In this document: positions 35,259-45,479 of the stretch, in pieces
Numbering within the stretch: the first letter of the stretch is position 1
Layout: every line of letters begins with the position of its first letter
Assembly (NCBI GenBank): GCA_963932465.1
Contig: OZ010794.1
Location: 439,271,502-439,335,501, forward strand
Source: Maratus speciosus
Lineage: Eukaryota > Arthropoda > Arachnida > Araneae > Salticidae
Direction of reading: 5' to 3'
DNA length: 64,000 nt
Notes under the pieces: generated by a model
Database searches by the model: none
What the model was told of the DNA's origin: nothing
What the model saw: only the letters and a program-made list of their open reading frames with translations
Made by a program: the position numbers and the translations under genes

Positions 35259-35927
35259 TTGATAAAAAAAAAAAATGCTATTTAAGCTTCCGGCTACATC
35301 CTTCCATTTGATCTATTATTTGTTTACAATACGCCTTTTAATGGTTCAACCTTATTTTGCTGGTGTTTTGTTTCATATGTCTTTAATAGATTATTTTTTC
35401 AAAATTTGGTGGCTTTTCATATGTTTATATGGATTAATCGTATGCAATGTGCTAGTCAATTAGTGGATTTTGCTTAATTTGTATTACTTGTATAGGGTTC
35501 AATCTGTATTTTGTATAATGTTACAGTTATAATTAGATGCTAAATTTATTAATTTATTGATTTAATTATCGTAATTGGAAATAGATGATGATTCGTAATT
35601 ATATTATGGTTATATATATATATATATAAATCAAGTTTTCTCTATTCAGGCATTCTGTTAGTAAACATGCACCGAAAAAACACTACAAATGCAACAGAAC
35701 TAGCTTTATCGAGCATTTCTGGCATTGTAAAATTTTGGTTAATTTTCAAAACTCGCGTTATATAATAGAAATTTGGGAACAAAACTAGGTCTACCAATTT
35801 TTTTTTCCTCGATAAGGCGAGTTTTGAAACTCACGTCCTCATATATTGGGGTTCAAAGAAAAAGTTCGTGGCGTTTTTCACTAAAATTCAAACACATTTT
35901 TCTTATATTTTAAATGAAGTTTATTAA

Positions 35928-36358
35928 GGGGACTTATCTGGTGGGGAAGAAAAAAGTGGAATCTCATCTTATCCTATGGGAAAAATACTTATCCTTCTTG
36001 TTCATTCAAACTTGAAAATTTCAACAATATTTTTTTTTTCAGCATGTAGATAGGAAGGTTCTTTATACCTCTGTAAGCTCCAAATTTTTATATATTTTTT
36101 CAGTCCAAAATAATAAACGAGTAAAGAATACTTTTTATACTTTTCGGAATTTTTTGAAACTTTAACGCAAATTTTAAAATACTCATAATTATCTTTAAAA
36201 TATTTTAAGCTTACAGAGGGATAAAAAACATTTCTATCTACTTGCTGAAAGAAAAATATTGTTGAAATATCCAAATTTGAATGAACAAGAGCATATGTAT
36301 TTTCCCCCATAGGATAACATGGGATTCCACTTCTTTTCTTCCTACTAGATAAGATCCC
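35928..36358. mobile_element. Foldback TTAA element inside mariner
   Basis: Two arms of about 190 bp are inverted: left GGGGACTTATCTGGTGGGG, right inverse GGGATCTTATCTAGTAGG. Both contain GTGGAATC and TTATCCTATGGG. TTAA is at left (35924-35927) and TTAC at right (36359-36362), and the latter is also the left edge of the next MITE. The minus frame 36002-36310 is just the hairpin and not a gene. Confidence 0.75.
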
Positions 36359-36777
36359 TTACGGGCGTTCCCAAATCCAAAAGGGCAACCTTCTGACATA
36401 AGTTTTAATTTATTTTTGTTCGAAAATGCATGAAACTAGCAGGTGTTGTTGTTCAGAAACTATGTAATCGAGCTATTTTTTCGCAAACGCAATAGATCTT
36501 TCAGAAAATAGTGTCAAAGTTGCCGTTTTGAACCAAAGTTCCCGAAAAAAGCAGAAAAACCAGTCCGTGAAGGGCGAAAATCGTGTTTGTCACGTGATCA
36601 AAAACGCTTGTAACTCAAAAGCTAATTGATGGATCAAAAAATGGAAAGATCAATTTAATTCCAAATCGCTTCCATGGCCAGGCTTTCCAATTTTATATCT
36701 TTTCGGTAAAAAATGAATTTGTAAATGTGTCAAAACGTTTTGCGCTTGTTGAGCAGAGTAGTTAAGAACAGCCTTAA
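36359..36777. mobile_element. TTAA-type MITE (GGCTGTTCTCAA family) inside mariner
   Basis: Aligns along its length with 55852-56323, sharing for example CATGAAACTAGCAGGTGTTG, TTTGTCACGTGATCAAAA and AATGTGTC(A/G)AAACG. The right end is the inverse of TTAAGGCTGTTCTTAAC. The left end is degraded to TTACGGGCGTTCCC. Confidence 0.8.
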
Positions 36778-36778
36778 A

Positions 36779-38330
36779 TCAAATATGTGCGTTTTGATCG
36801 ATAATCTTTTGCCATTTTTCTTGGAAAACCATTATGCCATCACTGTAGAACTTCTGGGATTTCTGGGCGAAAAACTGAATCAAATGATTTTCACAGGCCT
36901 CTTTCGAAGTCTGTTTTACGCCTGTTTTAGAGTTCTGCAGAGAGCGCAGCAAATGGTATTCAGACGGGGCAAAGTCTGGGCTATACGATGGATCCATCAA
37001 AACTTCCCATCTGTGGTCTCTCAATTTTTTGCCGAGTCATTAACGAAGTGTTTGGTCTGGCATTGTCGTGATGCACGACAACGCCTTTATACCCGATTGA
37101 AAAGAAGTGTTATGTGTTTCACGCGTATCTGGGTATGTGGATTTCTTTATACCCTTGAAACATCCCAACGGCTGGATGGATTTTAATGAATGAGGTCTCT
37201 ATCGATTCGTCTTAACGGCCCGATGGTTATAGGCTAGGTTTTGTTTTCATAAATTCCTAATGGCGGCCTTAAAATACAAAATGGCGTTAGAGACGAAAAC
37301 AAATTACGCACCCTATTGAGTGGCATATCATTGGATAGGTCTTTCAAAATGAAGACGATGTTACATTGACTATTTTACAGCCAGAAGCTCCGTTAAAATA
37401 TTACACAACCTGGAAGTTGTGTAAGTAGGATCTCTAGCTTTACTGCAACTTTAACCATGATAGACATCTATAGGCCTCATCAAAACAGTGTTTATAGATA
37501 GGAACTCACAATTAAACGCAACTTAAAAGTCATCAATACAAGTAAATAAAAAAATAGGTATGTAATATAAAATAATAGTTTCACATTGACGAGAAATAAT
37601 TAATTAGTACGCTTTTTTACGCAGTCGGGTTTTTTGATTTTTTAAATTTAATTTTTATTATTGATCAATTCTGGCCGCTTTACCTCAATTGCGCGCTTTA
37701 ATCGCATTTGCTGTTGACAATAGAGAGTGGAATCAATCGTCTGGCCAGGTTGGAGCAGTTCGTGATGCACGATTTCCTTCCACTCCCACCAAACACAAGA
37801 CATAACCTTACGTGGCGTCAATCCAGGTTTTTCCACGGTTTGTGCAGCTTGGACTACGATCTTTTCGCAAATTATTGTCGTATGTGATCCACTTTTCAGC
37901 GCCCGTTATCAAACTCTTCAAAAATGGCTTGATTTCGTTTCGTTTCAGCAGCGATTCGCAGAGGAAAATTTAGTCCATAAATTTTTCACTGTTAGTTCGT
38001 GTAGTACCCAAACACCGAGCTTCTTTTTTGCATACAACCTGATACAAATAATTGAAAACTCTTTTTCGGTTGATGTTTAGTTCCGCAGCGATGTAATAAG
38101 ATGAAACGTGTCAGTCTTCCTCAATTTGTTGGAGAATTTCATTGACTCAACGATTGGTCGACCCTAATCATTAACATCGAAAATTCCAGAACGAAAACGA
38201 GCAAAACATTTGCATACAGCTGATTTTGATAAAGCACTTTTACTATAAACACCACAATTTTTTTGACAAACCTGCGAAGCGCTATCGCCTTGGTCAAAGC
38301 GATATTATAAAATATTTCCAATATTTTCAG
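36779..38330 (-). pseudogene. mariner transposase pseudogene, split by an insertion
   Basis: Minus-strand pieces in order: ARFRSGIFDV near 38190 (N-terminal HTH end); ITGAEKWITYDN near 37890 (first catalytic Asp block); KPGLTPRKVMSCVWWEWKEI at 37836-37780, ending RPELINNK; HHDNARPNTS near 37060; YSPDFAPSEYHLLRSLQN at about 36980, which is the mariner D,D(34)D tail motif; then FFAQKSQKFYSDGI and a stop at 36779. Several frameshifts and stops interrupt it. A 552-bp repeat splits it between RPELINNK and HHDNARPN. Family: mariner of the Tc1/mariner superfamily. Non-functional. Confidence 0.9.
37109..37660. repeat. Unclassified 550-bp repeat, copy 2, inside mariner
   Basis: Nearly the same sequence as 12174-12723, running from TTATGTGTTTCACGCG to TTAATTTTTA. 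It interrupts the mariner transposase cleanly, which fixes its borders to within a few bases. No TIR or target duplication is apparent. Confidence 0.85.
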
Positions 38331-38395
38331 AAACTTGGCTAACTTTTAAAACGCAATAACTTTCGACTAAATAAACAAATGGCACAATGCTTTTT

Positions 38396-39082
38396 AGGTG
38401 CGTTCGTAATTATATAAATACGTAGCACCTATAGTCGTCGTTCAGTCCGTCCGTCCGTCTGTCCGCATGTAACAGAGCAAAAACTACCCAACCGAATGGT
38501 CTGAAATTTCTAATATATGATTGTTGCAAAATTTTGTCGAGCCATTTCAAATTTTATGAAAATCGGATGTATAGTTTAATTACAGGGACAGTCAAAAGTT
38601 TTTCTTTACATTACGGCCAATGGGAAAAGTTATTGCAAGTGGATTTTAATGATATTAGAGCCTTCCGAATGATCTGAAATTTTAAAGATATAATTGTTGC
38701 AAAATTTTGTCGAGACATTTCAAATTTTAGGAAAATCGGATGTATAGTTTAATTACAGGGACAGTCAAAAGTTTTTCTTTACATTACGGCCAATGGGAAA
38801 AATTATTGCAAGTGCATTTTAATGATATTACAGCCTTCCGAATGGTCTGAAATTTTAAAGATATAATTGTTGCAAAATTTTGTTGAGCTATTTCAAATTT
38901 TAGGAAAATCGGATGTATAGTTTAATTACAGGGACAGTCAAAAGTGTTCCGAAAAAATTATTGGAAGTGCATTTTAATGATGTACCAGACTATGCACTTT
39001 ATGAAGTGCAAAAAATTATACATTCAGTACAATATGGGGTGCAAAAAATAATTTTAAAACTAGTTATAGTACGAACGCACCT
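38396..39082. mobile_element. MITE with AGGTGCGTTCGTA ends and triplicated core
   Basis: AGGTGCGTTCGTA begins it and the inverse TACGAACGCACCT ends it. The middle holds three tandem copies of about 176 bp (GGGACAGTCAAAAGT recurs at about 38582, 38757 and 38931; GTCTGAAATTT likewise). The relative at 48055-48433 has one copy. Flanks beyond the TIR also match between the two (AAATG next to AGGTGCG), so the true element extends some 20-30 bp further. Confidence 0.8.
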
Positions 39083-39463
39083 CATTTGCCACGTTTGACG
39101 AGCAATTTCCAAATTGTTTATTTTTTTATGATCTACGGACTGTCACCGTTCAAACACGCTTATAGTATGGCTTGATTGGATTAGTGTTACCAAAGTTAGG
39201 CGATTCTAAAGCCATCTATTGAGAAAAACGCCACGAACTTTTTCCTTGACCCAATACATCCAAAATTCCTCATATATTCTTCGAAAATTCTCTGCTTATT
39301 CATGTGCTTCAAAATTTTCTCGGTTTATTCAACTCTTTTTTACGAAAAAAAAAATTACAATAGGCAGAAAACAAATACTAATGATAACTAGAGCTTCAGT
39401 TCTAGAAGCTCAGCAAGAAAAATACTAATTAGCACAAAATTCTTTATAATCTAATCTATATTG

Positions 39464-40694
39464 CAGCGTTTCTTAAAACTGTGGTCCGCGGACCCCTGGG
39501 GGTCCGCGAGCTTACAGACGGGGGTCCTCAAGCGCAGTATTGAATTCAGACCTTTGTTCTTTCTGCAGGAATTTCTGTAGCTGGAAGAAATAATATGGAT
39601 AAATGCGAGACCAGAACTTCTAATCTAGGTCTATTATTGAATTCTAGACTTTTTAAAATTCTGTGGAAAGAAATTGGGAGTCAACACAGACAGTTTACTT
39701 TTGCATACAGAAATTAGGTCCTGAGAAAAAGCTTTAAATCGGTATTTTGCACTGCGTTATGGAGTAAGGTTATTTTTATTGGATTCCAAATGCCATTTGA
39801 AAGAATGTTTCAAATTGATAGATATTTTTAATTTTCTGAATGAGCTGAATTTAAGTTTACAAGGAAAATCGATACGTATTTTCCAGGACAGGGCAAAGTA
39901 CATGCAACAATAAAAAAAACTGATTTATGGACAAATCGACTTGAAAATAATAATTTGGAATCATTCCCAACATTATTCGATTTCTTACAAACCTTTGTCG
40001 ATGCAATTTCCCCTGATATTGTTCAAAATTTCGTTATACACCTGAAGAACTTGAAAGAAGCTTTCCGACATTATTTTCATAGTCAGAAAATGGGTGGATG
40101 AGGGGTCCATTTCATTTCCATGATATTAGTGAAGTGCAATCCTTAGCAATCTTAGAGCAAAAACAACTTGCGGAATTATCATGCGATAGTTCCATGAACA
40201 TTGCTGTCCAAATGCCTTCCTAATTTTTGGTTGTGTGTGAGAAATTCGTATGCAAAACTAGCAGCATTACTAAGCAGCATTTACTTCACTTCTGTACAAC
40301 ATATTTGTGTGAAAAGACTTTCTCCAGCCTTGTGTACATGAAAAACAAATATAGAAATCGATTGAATGTCAAAACAGACATGCGAATGCATGTTTCGAAC
40401 ATTGAACCTGACATTGCACATCTCGTAGGAAAAAAACAGCAGCATACTTCTTCTCATGGGAAATAGTAATTTATATTTTAGCTGTCTTAAAATATGTGCC
40501 ATTTTTGTTATTAATGCAACTGATTTTTTCAACCACTAAACACGGGATATCTGTAATGAGAAAAAAAAAAAAGCTCTATACTATAAAAATATTTTTTTTT
40601 CTTATCTTACATTAACAAAACTTGTAGTGGAGGTCCCCGTAATGCATATCATATCAAAGGGGGTCCGCGAGATCCCAAAGTTTAAGAAACGCTA
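39464..40694 (+). mobile_element. hAT element remnant (AGCGTTTCTTAAA ends)
   Basis: Left end CAGCGTTTCTTAAAACTGTG then GGTCCGCGGACCCCTGGGGG. The inverted right end reads TTAGCGTTTCTTAAACTTTG with GGACCCCC. This 'TTCTTAAACTGTGGTCCGCGGACC' style of end is typical of hAT/Charlie-like elements. The transposase tail at 39830-40466 supports it. Confidence 0.8.
39830..40466 (+). pseudogene. hAT (ZBED5/SCAND3-like) transposase remnant
   Basis: Frame pieces on the plus strand: LNELNLSLQGKSIRIFQDR near 39845, LWTNRLENNNLESFPTLFDF near 39930, then an open stretch to 40466 with TTYLCEKTFSSLVYMKNKYR and NRLNVKTDMRMHVSNIEPDI. TTYLCExxFSxMxxIKxKxRNRL...D.R..(L/V)SNIxP is the hAT dimerisation region of ZBED5/SCAND3-type transposases. 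Frameshifts separate the pieces, and the N-terminal half is lost. Element ends lie on both sides. Confidence 0.8.
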
Positions 40695-41670
40695 AGGACA
40701 AACGTGTCCGCCGGTAACGCCGACATTATTTTGAGAATGGCAACACCTAACGATGACATTATAAACACTTGGTGATGAAATTATTATACGTAGTTATAAA
40801 AAGTCTACATTGTATTATGGTGCGTTATTATAATTTTATTTTAACGTATCGTCTATGTCGGCCATACTCAACGTTTTTAATTTTATTTCTTTTATTTCTT
40901 TTTCTTCGCAGACCACAAACACATATTTGCTACATTAAGTGGGACGCAAACGCAACGCACAATATTTATATGATAATGCAAAAAAGTGGGTAATTAAAAT
41001 AGTAAGATAACAAAAGTAGTACCACAAAGCAATATAACAATATTAATATAATCAGTATTAGTTATATAATGTATATAAAAAAAAAAATTTTAATGCAGAA
41101 TTTCCAAGTTCTAAAGACGAAAAGGATGATGGTAATCGTGTTATTATCTTAAATAAATCAAACTTTTGCTCAATGCAAACATTTTTTAATTTTTTTTTTC
41201 AGAACGTATAGTAGGTAGTAAAAAAAAAATGGTAAATGTATAAATAAATATAACTTTGTTAGGAAAATATTTATTCTATACTTTAGATCAGGGTAAGTGC
41301 GGTACGCGTACCTCTTGGGGGTACGCAAAAAGTCTGTTTCAATAACTAACATATGACAAAGTGCATTTAAACTAGTCAGTGGCGGAAAATAGAATGCCTT
41401 AAAACTAATGCTAAGTTCTAAAGAGAAGAAACGATTTTCCTACAGAATTTAAACAATAAACATAATTTTGAATAAAATATTATGTCCTACGCCAGGATTG
41501 GCGAACCTTTTTATAGCCGCGTGCCAATTTCTTTCCAAAAAATTTTTACACGACCTTGATGTGCCCACAAATTTAATGGATTGAAAAATCATGAAAAAAA
41601 AAACTTTAAATAATAACATTAAGATAAAAAGAACAAATGTGTAACATACAGGTGAGGTATTGCACTATAA

Positions 41671-42478
41671 TCTCTCTATTCTAAAAAAAAGTAACTACCG
41701 CTGTCACCGTCGCCGCCGCCGCCGGTTTTGAATTTTTTGTGACCGGAGGTCTTTCTTCGTTAATATTAAGAAAAATAATGCATGCAAAAATATGAAAATC
41801 GGTAGTATTATACAAAAATGTTTGATAAACACGCTGATGCAGACAGTTTTCAAATCGAAGAATTATTTTAAGAGATATTTAATGCTAAAGTTGGACAAAA
41901 TCGTTCCACTAAAAAAGTTTTATAGGAGCAAAAACTATACATCGGAATTTAATAATTTTTAGATCATTTTATACGTTATAATTTCCCGGTGTGCAGAATT
42001 AATTAATTTTTTTAATTTGACTCATTTTTCAAGGTTTCATTTCTATTTTAAATTCAAATTTTCAGCATTTCGAGAGATATTTTTTTCTTATTTCAGAAAA
42101 TTGTACTAATTTAACCTGTTGCCAACTTTATAAACAACGGAAACAATAATGTTTGCTTCAAATTAAAAATTTATTTACACGTGGCTATTATAAACAGAAA
42201 AAAACTTTCAAATTAGAATTAAATAATTACTTATAAAAAGCAGGAACTTATGAAAATTACTTCATCTATAATTACACATGAATTTTAACAGAGAAAGGAT
42301 ATTGTAAAATAATAAATTTATTAACATGCGTTAGAAGTCTTAAATAGGAGAAATTACATCACATTTACGTCACATTACAGTTATTACATAAAATAAACAC
42401 AAAATTATATTGCAAAACAGTATAAATTTAAAAATAGCGCGAGACATTTACTTGATATTTTGAGATGAATTTTTCAAC

Positions 42479-42509
<31 letters not shown>

Positions 42510-42939
42510 GGACAGCGCAAATAATATTTCATTTCTAATAAAAGCATTTTCACGTGAATATTAAAAAGGGAAAGAAAAGTTTGGTGAAAATTACGTCAGA
42601 TTAAAAACGATATATTTAAAATGTCTTATTTAAAAGGACTTTCTTTTCGCTTTGTTAAAAAATATCGGGAGACAAAGACTCTGTTTACTTAATTCATTTT
42701 ATATTAGATGATTTTGAAATGCCATTGTATCTTTTAACAGCAGCTGATTTTTCCGTAAAATTCCCCAATCAAAGAGAAATGAATAGAAACCCGTTTATAG
42801 GGATATCGCTTTTGTTTTTTTAATTATAATTCAATCTTCCAAAATCTTTTTAAAGCCGATCAAATTAGCGTGCTTTTAGAGACTGCAGTGTCTGAACGGG
42901 GGTTGGCGAGCGTAGCTCGTAGGGGGCCGAGCCCCCTAG
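41671..42939 (+). mobile_element. Non-autonomous Helitron
   Basis: The 5' end is TCTCTCTATTCTAAAAAAAA after an A. The 3' end is a GC-rich hairpin (AGGGGGC/GCCCCCT) closing in CTAG before a T: the A|TC...CTAG|T arrangement of Helitrons. There are no TSDs. A (GCC)n-rich patch follows the 5' end. No Rep-helicase is present. A second 3' end of the family is at 52898-52990 (minus). Confidence 0.75.
42480..42509. repeat. T homopolymer, about 30 bases
   Basis: Uninterrupted T tract inside the Helitron. Confidence 0.9.
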
Positions 42940-43489
42940 TAATCATAAAAAAAAATAAATTCTATAAATTATTTAAAAAATATAGTGTGTGATTAATTGT
43001 GCTGTTGTATCGTAGAAGGAAAATAATTAATATCAGGTTCATATTCAGTTAATTTCAACAGAATGCAAACTCAACTGGATTTATATGACAACTGCTTTTT
43101 ATTTGATATTTTGTATTATTCATTTTAGAAACTAATGACTTTGGGGACATAGATACATGGAAAAAACATTAAAAGATCAAATGCCAGTTTCTTTAAATAG
43201 TTCTGAAATTAATTTCTAAGTTGAAATAATTTTATCATTGGTACATTTTACTAATATGGTAATTTACGGTATTTTAATAAGCCGCAATTAAAATTCTTCA
43301 ATTTCCAATAAATCAAATTTAGTCAAGATTAGATCATCTAGAGTTTGTGTGTTTTGCATAGTATCACTGTATCTTGATTTAGTCACAAGTAACAACATGC
43401 CAAAATTATTCTTTCGTGTGCCACTTTTGGCACGCGTGCCATAGGTTCACCGTCCCTGCTACGCAGTAATAGTTTAAGAAGTCCTGATT

Positions 43490-44528
43490 AGTTTAGATGT
43501 TTTGTAAAACTTTTCTTGGTAAATTTTGTAATTAACATAGTTAAACCGGACCAATAGGAGTGCTTAACTTACATTTTATAAATTTCTTTAAAAAAAGAAA
43601 AAAAAAACTGACGTCCAAATTTCGTTCATATTTCGTCACATCTCTGCGAAACATTAGGCCCGAATGAGTTAAGAATAGGAGCAAGTCTTGAAGACGGCAG
43701 AAAGTAAAGGACAAAACGTTTAACTTTGTCTTGCTTTTTGTCATATACTTAATATTGCGAGGTCAAAATCATTCGGTTAGAAAAGCACGAGGCTTTAAGA
43801 TTGCTTAAACCCAACAAAAGGGTTGCCGTCGAGATAAGTGTTTGACGATTTGAGTGGTTTGAAAAATACATACACATGATGACACTTTTGAATTGATCAT
43901 TTTTATAGCATTTCATGAGCGAAATAACAACTGGCTGGCTAACAAAAATAGCTATCGGCGACGCCAGCTAAACGAAGTCGGTGAAAAAGGAGTAGAGGTA
44001 ACACTTTTGAGGAAAATTTTGAGAAAAGTCGATGACTTAATCAGGCCCTATCAACAGTATCCTATCAGCTAATCAAGCCTTTTATTTATCTTTTGATCAA
44101 GCGGTCTCGGAGACCGGCCACAATAGCTATGCGACACTTTCTGTGACAGTAGTTGAGGGTTAACCATTTTCAATTCTTTAAAGTACACACATAAACTAAA
44201 CACATGAATACATATTTAGATCGTTTTAATGTGATCCTACTTTAAAATTAATGTTATGAACATGAACAGCACTGAGTCAAAAACTAATTAATAAATTCAA
44301 AACGCCATTTTCATAACTTCATTCTCATAGTGGAAATTAAAGCAAAATATTTCATTCTTCACACTGCAGAAAAACACATCACAAACAATGATGTAAACGG
44401 TATATTTCAATATAATGCAGAGTATTTTTCTCTTTGCTAGGTATACAGAGATGTTTTCAATTATACAGTTATGCAGAATCCTCCCAAAAAGATTAGGGAA
44501 TACAGAGTCACGAGGCTTAATTAATAAT
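43490..44528. other. Spacer, no gene seen
   Basis: AT-rich. No frame or terminal repeat recognised. Confidence 0.4.
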
Positions 44529-45248
44529 ACCCAGATAGCATGAACATTAGCAGCAAGTTTGATCTTTTCTGATATTACCTTGCTGTGACAAATTTGAATG
44601 GAGAAATTCGCAGCAAATCTCCCGCAAGGTATACCATCACCCACTTGCATGAGTAGTTTGTTGTGAAACTGATATCAAGACTGTCTTTAATTCACGAAAG
44701 TGAAGAAAGCAAAAAATCTCTCTGTTGAGAGAATAGACAATCAGCAGAAATTGCACAAATTTTATTCGGTTGGCACCGCTTTTTTTAAACGCTATATTTA
44801 TCAAATACCAAAAAAGGCTTGAATTGAAAAGTACAAATATTACCCTAACTTGTTGATGGTGGTAAAAACGATGCATGCACCTTAACGGTGCGTATGCATC
44901 AATAGACCTGATCAGGTCTATGGACACCTTCGAAGGGGTTAAACTTATAGTGTAACAGTTGTAAGCAGTTAATGTGGTATGGAAAAATTACTACTTCTTT
45001 GCAGTAAGTTTGCAGTAGTCTTGATTACTTGTTTACCGTTAATTTGCAATAAATTTGACACAGCATGAATTTAACTTGCACGACAAATTAGCTGCAAGTT
45101 CAAAGTATGGTGACTTCGGCGTTTGCATTACCTTGCTGCAGTCTTGTTATGAACTTTCAGTCTTGTCATGCTGAGCTTGTTGCAACTTCGCGAGTTTTCA
45201 AAGCAAGACTTCTAAAAATTTTCTGCAAACTAAAAATGCTATGTGGGT
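44529..45248. mobile_element. MITE-like element with ACCCAnATAGCAT ends
   Basis: ACCCAGATAGCAT at left and the inverse of ACCCACATAGCAT at right. Subterminal regions share GCAGCAAGTTT / GTTTGCAG style words in inverted orientation. Length 720 bp. It encloses the palindrome cluster at 44870-44936. Confidence 0.5.
44870..44939. other. Cluster of three palindromes ending in a CCCC-TTAA junction
   Basis: GATGCATGCACC pairs with GGTGCGTATGCATC (2-nt bulge). The perfect 20-bp palindrome ATAGACCTGATCAGGTCTAT (44902-44921) follows, then CCTTCGAAGG (44927-44936), then GGGTTAA. Read on the minus strand this is TTAACCCC plus stacked hairpins, like a piggyBac-type end. Confidence 0.6.
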
Positions 45249-45329
45249 AATAATAAAAACAAATGTTCTCAAAATCGGAATTTTTCCCCTGCAACAGTCA
45301 AAAAGTGCCCTTTAAAAATAGGCCAAAGC

Positions 45330-45475
45330 TAACGCTAAACGCGTTCTTGACAGCAAGGTGCTTTTCTTATGATGTGTACTACGAACGCATCCAAGACACA
45401 TGGTTTCAGAAGGATGGAACAACTAAATATTTCAGAAGCGATATTCTGGCTGAACTGACAAGTCCAGGACCCGAT
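45330..45475 (+). pseudogene. Possible Tc1/mariner transposase fragment
   Basis: The frame contains IQDTWFQKDGTTKYFRSDIL. WFQxDGA(T)xH is a hallmark of the second catalytic Asp block in several Tc1/mariner-like transposases. His is replaced here and nothing recognisable flanks it. Low confidence; it may be chance. Confidence 0.25.
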
Positions 45476-45479
45476 TAAC

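Larger units (their letters stand above)
32710..35842. mobile_element. TIR-bounded, ORF-poor block carrying two RNA pseudoknot motifs
   Basis: A 32-bp inverted repeat (ATGAGGACGTGAGTTTCAAA... at 32710-32741; inverse at 35811-35842) encloses 3.1 kb of very AT-rich DNA without a protein I recognise. The repeat is itself partly palindromic (GTGAGTTT/AAACTCAC). A third related segment (TTTCAAAACTCGC) lies at 35744-35756. The two structured motifs are both on the plus strand, 2093 bp apart. The mariner begins directly to the right. The superfamily is unknown, and the outer repeats may not be the true ends. Confidence 0.45.
35846..39254 (-). mobile_element. mariner transposon expanded by four nested insertions
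   Basis: The TIRs are TTGGGGTTCAAAGAAAAAGT at left and the inverse of TTGGGTCAAGGAAAAAGTTC at right. Both continue CGTGGCGTTTTTC and are flanked by TA (35844-35845, 39255-39256). A decayed mariner transposase runs on the minus strand. Span 3409 bp. Removing the insertions at 35928-36358, 36359-36777, 37109-37660 and 38396-39082 leaves about 1.32 kb, the usual mariner size. Confidence 0.85.
41493..43458. mobile_element. Inner hAT element with CTACGC flanks
   Basis: CAGGATTGGCGAACC at left and the inverse of CAGGGACGGTGAACC at right. Both lead into GTGCCAA/GGCACGCGTGCCA text. CTACGC occurs immediately outside both ends (41487-41492, 43459-43464). A decayed hAT tail similar to 28981-29166 lies near 43010-43140. 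It contains the Helitron at 41671-42939. Confidence 0.7.
41289..43486. mobile_element. Outer hAT-type remnant hosting a second hAT
   Basis: CAGGGTAAGTGCGGTACGCG at left; CAGGACTTCTTAAAC, inverted, at right (43472-43486). These are hAT-like ends (CAGGG...GGTACGCGTACC). Only about 230 bp of this element remains outside the inner hAT. The pairing of the two ends is inferred. Confidence 0.4.

Noticed and set aside
36002..36310. 102-codon minus-strand frame
   Set aside because: It lies wholly within the foldback arms; the two halves are inverted copies, so the frame is a hairpin artefact.
36725..37186. 153-codon plus-strand frame
   Set aside because: It is the antisense shadow of the mariner transposase tail on the minus strand, extended into the 550-bp repeat.
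44297..44650. 117-codon minus-strand frame
   Set aside because: It runs from spacer into a MITE end and shows no domain or splice context.
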